In this document: positions 8,637 through 11,330 of the stretch, piece by piece
How positions within the stretch are numbered: position 1 is the stretch's first letter
Layout: each line of letters opens with the position of its first letter
Source of the DNA: Planctomycetota bacterium
Lineage (GTDB): Bacteria; Planctomycetota; UBA1135; UBA2386
DNA length: 11,330 nucleotides
NCBI GenBank assembly: GCA_947455805.1
Contig: CANGSN010000061.1
Coordinates: forward strand, 1-11,330
Reading direction: 5' to 3'
The notes under the pieces: model-generated
Seen by the model: only the letters and a program-made list of their open reading frames with translations
Database searches by the model: none
What the model was told of the DNA's origin: nothing
Program-made: the position numbers and the translations under genes

Positions 8637-9326
8637 TCACCAGGCGAGTTCGCGCGCCGCCGCCGCCCGCCCCGGATTCAGCTCCACGCCGACTGCATGC
8701 AGGCCGAAGTGGTTGGCCGCCGCCAGCGCCGTGCCTTTGCCGCAGAACGGATCGACGATCGTCGTGCAGCCGGCATGGTCGCGCAGCCACGGCACGACGA
8801 ACTCGAGCGCGCTGCGGCCCATCGCGCGCGGCCAGCTCATCCCGCCGAGCTCGGGCAGCACGTCGGCGGTGGCGTGTTCGATCGCGTCGCGGCGGTCGAA
8901 CGCGAAGCCCAGCAGGTGCGCATAGCCGGGCCGCGCGAACGTCGCCTGGCCCGCCGGTGCGCGGCAGACGATCTTGTGCCACAGCAGCGTGGCACCGGCC
9001 GAGAGCGCCGCCTGCTGCACGAGGAAGCTCTTGTCGACCCACGCTCCGTCGCGCTTCACGTCGGTCTGGTAGAAGACCGCGCAGCCGTCCTTCGGCGTGC
9101 TGCGAACGACCCGTTCGGCCGCGGCGACGAACCACGGGCGCCAGCGTTCGGCGTCGCGATGGCGGAACTCGACGACGTCGGGCAACGACGTCAGGATCGA
9201 GCAGCCGCTGGCCAGCGGGTTCGCCGGCAGCCACGCCAGCGCGTCGGCGCAGTGCACCGTGCGCGTCGGCGGGTTCGACGGTGCGTTCGACGTCGCGTTC
9301 GGCCGCTCGCCCGAAGGTCCGTTCAC
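8637..9326 (-). CDS. SAM-dependent methyltransferase, permuted DNA-methylase-like fold
   Basis: Predicted S-adenosylmethionine-dependent methyltransferase of 229 residues. The order of motifs is that of beta-class (circularly permuted) amino-methyltransferases. A catalytic-type motif near the N-terminus, SILTSLPDVVEF (TSLPD at 46-50), comes before the SAM-binding loop near the C-terminus, VDPFCGKGTALA (191-202), with the following acidic strand VGVELN (212-217). The catalytic DPPY/SPPY of true N4/N6 DNA methylases is replaced by SLPD, so the substrate may not be a DNA base. Other marked segments are AVFYQTDVKRDG (83-94) and LLWHKIVCRAPAG (114-126). There is no target-recognition domain and no restriction gene nearby. 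The GTG at 9326 overlaps the stop of the crotonase gene (GTGA), indicating coupling; a GTG at 9257 is a possible shorter start. Methyltransferase fold confident, substrate unknown. Confidence 0.82.
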   Translation of the reverse strand: MNGPSGERPNATSNAPSNPPTRTVHCADALAWLPANPLASGCSILTSLPDVVEFRHRDAERWRPWFVAAAERVVRSTPKDGCAVFYQTDVKRDGAWVDKSFLVQQAALSAGATLLWHKIVCRAPAGQATFARPGYAHLLGFAFDRRDAIEHATADVLPELGGMSWPRAMGRSALEFVVPWLRDHAGCTTIVDPFCGKGTALAAANHFGLHAVGVELNPGRAAAARELAW

Positions 9327-10093
9327 GAGCCGAGCGCCCGCGCGTGGTCGGGCAGGTTCTGCACGATGCCCTGGTAGGTCGCCGCCAGTTCCAGCGCCGT
9401 CGCCTGGTCCTGCTGCCAGCTGGCGTAGGCCGCGCGCTTCGTCAGCTGCACCGCCATCGGCGGGTGCGCGGCGATCTGCAGCGCCAGTTCGTGCGCGCGC
9501 GCCAGCAGGCGTTCGGGCTCGGTGACCTCGTGCACGAGGCCGAGGCGCAGCGCTTCGTCGGCGTCGACGACGCGGCCGGTCAGCATCAGCTCGAGTGCCC
9601 GCGGGAAGCCGACGACGCGCGCCAGGAAGAACGCGCCGCCGTCGCCGGGCACGAGGCCGACGCGCACGAACGTCGAACCGAGCTGGGCAGAGCGTGCGGC
9701 GAGCCGCAGGTCGCACATGCACGCGAGGTCGAGGCCAGCACCGATCGCCGGGCCGTTGATCGCCGCCAGCAGCGGCTTCTGGCACTGCGCGATGGCGCGC
9801 GGCACCGCCTGGATGCCGCGCTGGTAGCGCAAGCGCAGCTCCGCCGGGTCGCCGGCGAACATGCCGCTGCGCTCCTTCATCGCCTTGGTGTCGCCACCGG
9901 CGTGGAACGCCTTGCCGGCGCCGGTGACGATCGTGCAGCGCACGGCGGGATCGCGTTCGGTCGCGGCCAGGGCTGCGACCAGCTGTTCGCACATCGCGTC
10001 GCTGTAGGCGTTGCGCGCGTCCGGGCGGTCGAGGGTGATCGTGGCGACGGGACCATCGACGGCGGTGCGGACGTGGATCGGGGCCTCGCTCAT
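9323..10093 (-). CDS. Enoyl-CoA hydratase/isomerase family protein (crotonase)
   Basis: Cytosolic enzyme of the crotonase fold acting on an acyl-CoA thioester, 256 residues, the normal length. Visible marks are the CoA-binding/oxyanion segment FHAGGD (63-68) and GPAIGAGLDLACMCDLRLA (114-132), and VGLVPGDGG (145-153). In the rat mitochondrial hydratase the two catalytic glutamates are Glu144 and Glu164. By motif alignment these positions are Asp122 and Phe142 here, so classical water addition is doubtful; an isomerase, another crotonase reaction or an altered hydratase is possible. The ATG at 10093 is the first in frame after a 72-nt divergent promoter region. It leads the four-gene - strand operon, overlapping the methyltransferase start. 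No other fatty-acid oxidation gene is in the window. Confidence 0.92.
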   Translation of the reverse strand: MSEAPIHVRTAVDGPVATITLDRPDARNAYSDAMCEQLVAALAATERDPAVRCTIVTGAGKAFHAGGDTKAMKERSGMFAGDPAELRLRYQRGIQAVPRAIAQCQKPLLAAINGPAIGAGLDLACMCDLRLAARSAQLGSTFVRVGLVPGDGGAFFLARVVGFPRALELMLTGRVVDADEALRLGLVHEVTEPERLLARAHELALQIAAHPPMAVQLTKRAAYASWQQDQATALELAATYQGIVQNLPDHARALGS

Positions 10094-10165
10094 GCCGCGG
10101 GTTGTAAGGGCTGCTCAACGGTTTTTGACTCGTCGACGGCGGCGCGGTTCTGCACAGTCGCGCGC
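10094..10165. promoter_or_regulatory. Divergent intergenic promoter region
   Basis: These 72 nt separate the divergent crotonase and DUF2490-like genes and must hold both promoters if each is first in its operon. The stretch is AT-richer than its surroundings (10101-10130). For the - strand, TACAAC (complement of 10101-10106) is a fair -10 match only 7 nt before the ATG, which would give a nearly leaderless transcript. For the + strand, TTGACT (10125-10130) resembles a -35 box, but no good -10 lies 17 nt on. Location is likely, exact boxes are weak. Confidence 0.35.
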
Positions 10166-10885
10166 ATGCCATCGCTCGGCTCGTGCGTTCCCTTGCGTTC
10201 TCCGCTCCTCGTCGGCGCTGTCGCTTGCCTCGGCGCTGTGGCCAACGCGCAGACCGTCGACGACGGCGGTGCCTGGTTCGGCTGGTTCGCGCAAGGCAAG
10301 CTCGCCGCCGCCGACAGCTCGCTGGCGTCGCTGCGCTGGTGGCTCGACGTGCAGGACCGCCTGCGCGACGAAGGCGAACACTTCGACCAGTGGCTGCTGC
10401 GCCCGGGCCTCGGCTGGGCGCTGACCGATCGCTTCACGCTGTGGGCCGGCTACGCCTACATCGCCACCGACCCGGTGCGCCGCGACGAGTTCGGCGAGAA
10501 CCGGCTGTGGCAGCAGCTGACGTGGAGCGCTCCGACCGAGGGCTTCACGCTGCAGGGCCGCGCGCGCCTCGAACAGCGCTTCGTCGAGACCGACGGCGAC
10601 ACCGGCCACCGGCTGCGGCTCTTCGGCAAGGCGATGGTGCCGCTGACCGACGACGAGGGCCTGTTCGTCAGCGTCTGGGACGAGGCGTTCTGGGACCTCA
10701 ACGACACCGACTGGGGCGAGCGCACCGGCTTCCGCCAGAACCGCGCGTTCGCCGGCCCCGGCTTCCAGCTCGCCGCCGCGCCGAAGGTGTGGCTCGAGGT
10801 CGGCTACCTGAACCAGTGGATCGATCGCCGCGGGCCCGACAAGGAGAACCACCTGCTGTCGATCAGCCTGTTCACGGTGTTCTGA
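10166..10885 (+). CDS. DUF2490-like outer-membrane-type protein
   Basis: Exported beta-rich protein of 239 residues, probably an outer-membrane barrel or envelope protein. The first 28 residues form a signal peptide (hydrophobic core LLVGAVACLGAV, cleavage expected after ANA at 28). The mature part has alternating polar/aromatic strands with repeated Trp, such as AWFGWF, LWAGYAY (92-98), LWQQLTW (114-120), RARLEQRF (132-139), FVSVWDEAFW and VWLEVGYLNQWI (208-219), and ends with strand SISLFTVF and a terminal Phe, as in many outer-membrane barrels. RLEQRF and LWAGYAY-type strands are typical of DUF2490 proteins, whose function is not known. The ATG at 10166 gives the full signal peptide. It is a single-gene unit, divergent from the crotonase operon and convergent with the small gene ending 16 nt downstream. 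Confidence 0.82.
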   Translation: MPSLGSCVPLRSPLLVGAVACLGAVANAQTVDDGGAWFGWFAQGKLAAADSSLASLRWWLDVQDRLRDEGEHFDQWLLRPGLGWALTDRFTLWAGYAYIATDPVRRDEFGENRLWQQLTWSAPTEGFTLQGRARLEQRFVETDGDTGHRLRLFGKAMVPLTDDEGLFVSVWDEAFWDLNDTDWGERTGFRQNRAFAGPGFQLAAAPKVWLEVGYLNQWIDRRGPDKENHLLSISLFTVF

Positions 10886-10901
10886 GGTTCGCGAAGAGCG
10901 A

Positions 10902-11168
10902 TCAGGGCGCGTCCGCCTGGTCGAGGCGAACGACCCGGACCGGCGTGTGCGCGCGGTCGTAGTCCGGGATCGGGATGCCGGCTGTGGCGTAGGCCTGCAC
11001 GACCAGCTCCCACATCATTCCGATGCGTTCCAGCGGGGTGGTGGAGTCTGGCGGCGGCTCGCTGCCGAGCGAGTGCAAGGTGATCGGCCAATGCCGACGA
11101 GCGTGCCGGCGCCCTTGTTCGTCGTCCTGCATCGTAGGGATGGCAGCCGGCCGCCGACCGCGGGCCAT
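10902..11168 (-). CDS. Small conserved-looking hypothetical protein
   Basis: An 88-residue soluble protein without signal or membrane segment. The first third is Arg-rich; the core reads HWPITLHSLG (26-35), a polar linker EPPPDSTTP, then a helix LERIGMMWELVVQAYATAG (47-65) and PIPDYDRAHTPVRVVRL (66-82). Short proteins with a Trp-Pro start, an ER..MMW helix and a terminal P.RV.R motif resemble a widespread uncharacterised family from my recollection of similar proteins, which I cannot check here; no function is known to me. The alternative ATG at 11132 would remove the low-complexity Arg-rich leader and may be the true start. Neither has a good SD. The gene begins 14 nt after the stop of the next gene upstream, so the two are probably one operon. 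Confidence 0.65.
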   Translation of the reverse strand: MARGRRPAAIPTMQDDEQGRRHARRHWPITLHSLGSEPPPDSTTPLERIGMMWELVVQAYATAGIPIPDYDRAHTPVRVVRLDQADAP

Positions 11169-11182
11169 CGACGCAGCGGGCG

Positions 11183-11329
11183 CTACTTGTCCTTCAGCTT
11201 CAGCTTCGCCAGCTGTGCCGCGAACGGGTTCGCCGCCGCTTCGTCCTGCTTCGGCCCGAACTCGCGCGGTCCGGCCGGCAGCGGGCGGTTGCCGCCGCCA
11301 CCGCCACCGGGCCGGCCCTGCGGCATCGG
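11183..11329 (-). CDS. C-terminal end of an unknown protein (5' part outside window)
   Basis: The - strand reads open from the window edge to a TAG at 11183-11185. The visible 48 residues are a Gly/Pro-rich flexible stretch (GRPGGGGGGNRPLPAGP), then a charged linker, and a short amphipathic helix AAQLAKLKLKDK at the extreme C-terminus. Such a glycine-rich tail with a basic terminal helix suggests a disordered end of a larger protein. An ATG at 11326 could also make it a 47-residue protein, but the low-complexity start makes this less likely. No family can be assigned. It directly precedes the small hypothetical gene on the same strand. Confidence 0.55.
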   Translation of the reverse strand, partial: PMPQGRPGGGGGGNRPLPAGPREFGPKQDEAAANPFAAQLAKLKLKDK

Positions 11330-11330
11330 C

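Noticed and set aside
9265..9300. Short repeated GTTCGACG-like units near the methyltransferase start
   Set aside because: Only two or three imperfect 8-12-nt units encoding a Ser/Asn/Ala/Pro linker; too short for a CRISPR or a regulatory array.
6189..9377. 1062-codon open frame on the + strand through the convergent region
   Set aside because: Arg/Ala-rich shadow sequence crossing several supported genes on both strands; no family motif.
11290..11312. CCGCCACCGCCACC tract as a possible DNA repeat element
   Set aside because: It simply encodes the glycine run of the partial - strand gene.

Overview
This is a very GC-rich, gene-dense bacterial chromosome segment. Codons end mostly in G or C, several genes lack a clear Shine-Dalgarno (SD) sequence, and both lipoboxes and a MacA/MacB-type efflux operon are present, so the organism is Gram-negative. 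The protein style (carboxypeptidase-regulatory-like secreted protein, DUF2490-like protein, orphan lipoproteins) would suit a planctomycete or similar deep-branching Gram-negative phylum. That assignment is an inference from style only; the window has no phylogenetic marker.

Left part, + strand. The window opens inside a large secreted-type protein with carboxypeptidase-regulatory-like beta-sandwich repeats. It can be read to its stop at 1079 only through a frameshift near 565-585. Next is a stand-alone ACR3-type arsenite efflux permease (1252-2274). Then comes a tight four-gene operon (2479-7158): a MacA/HlyD-like periplasmic adaptor, a MacB/LolD-type ATPase and two tandem, paralogous FtsX/MacB-type permeases. 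The joins are 20 nt, a GTGA overlap and 2 nt. Together they should form an envelope-spanning ABC efflux or export machine; no TolC-like outer-membrane partner is in the window.

Middle and right part, - strand. Four genes run leftwards from 10093 to 7380: a crotonase (enoyl-CoA hydratase/isomerase family), a circularly permuted SAM-dependent methyltransferase overlapping it by GTGA, a small lipoprotein, and a lipoprotein of the endonuclease/exonuclease/phosphatase superfamily. The operon ends convergently with the ABC operon. The 221-nt gap between them holds a GC-rich hairpin and a stretch on the - strand that looks like real protein but has no gene context.

Right end. Divergent from the crotonase is a signal-peptide-bearing DUF2490-like beta-rich outer-membrane-type protein (10166-10885, +). 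It converges on a short conserved-looking hypothetical gene (- strand), which lies just downstream of the C-terminal part of a further - strand gene running off the window.

I found no RNA genes, CRISPR array, transposase, attachment site or origin. No clearly new multi-gene system is visible. The points most worth following are the methyltransferase with a TSLPD motif in place of DPPY/SPPY, the crotonase lacking the classical second catalytic Glu, the frameshifted first gene, and the orphan coding-like stretch at 7159-7379.
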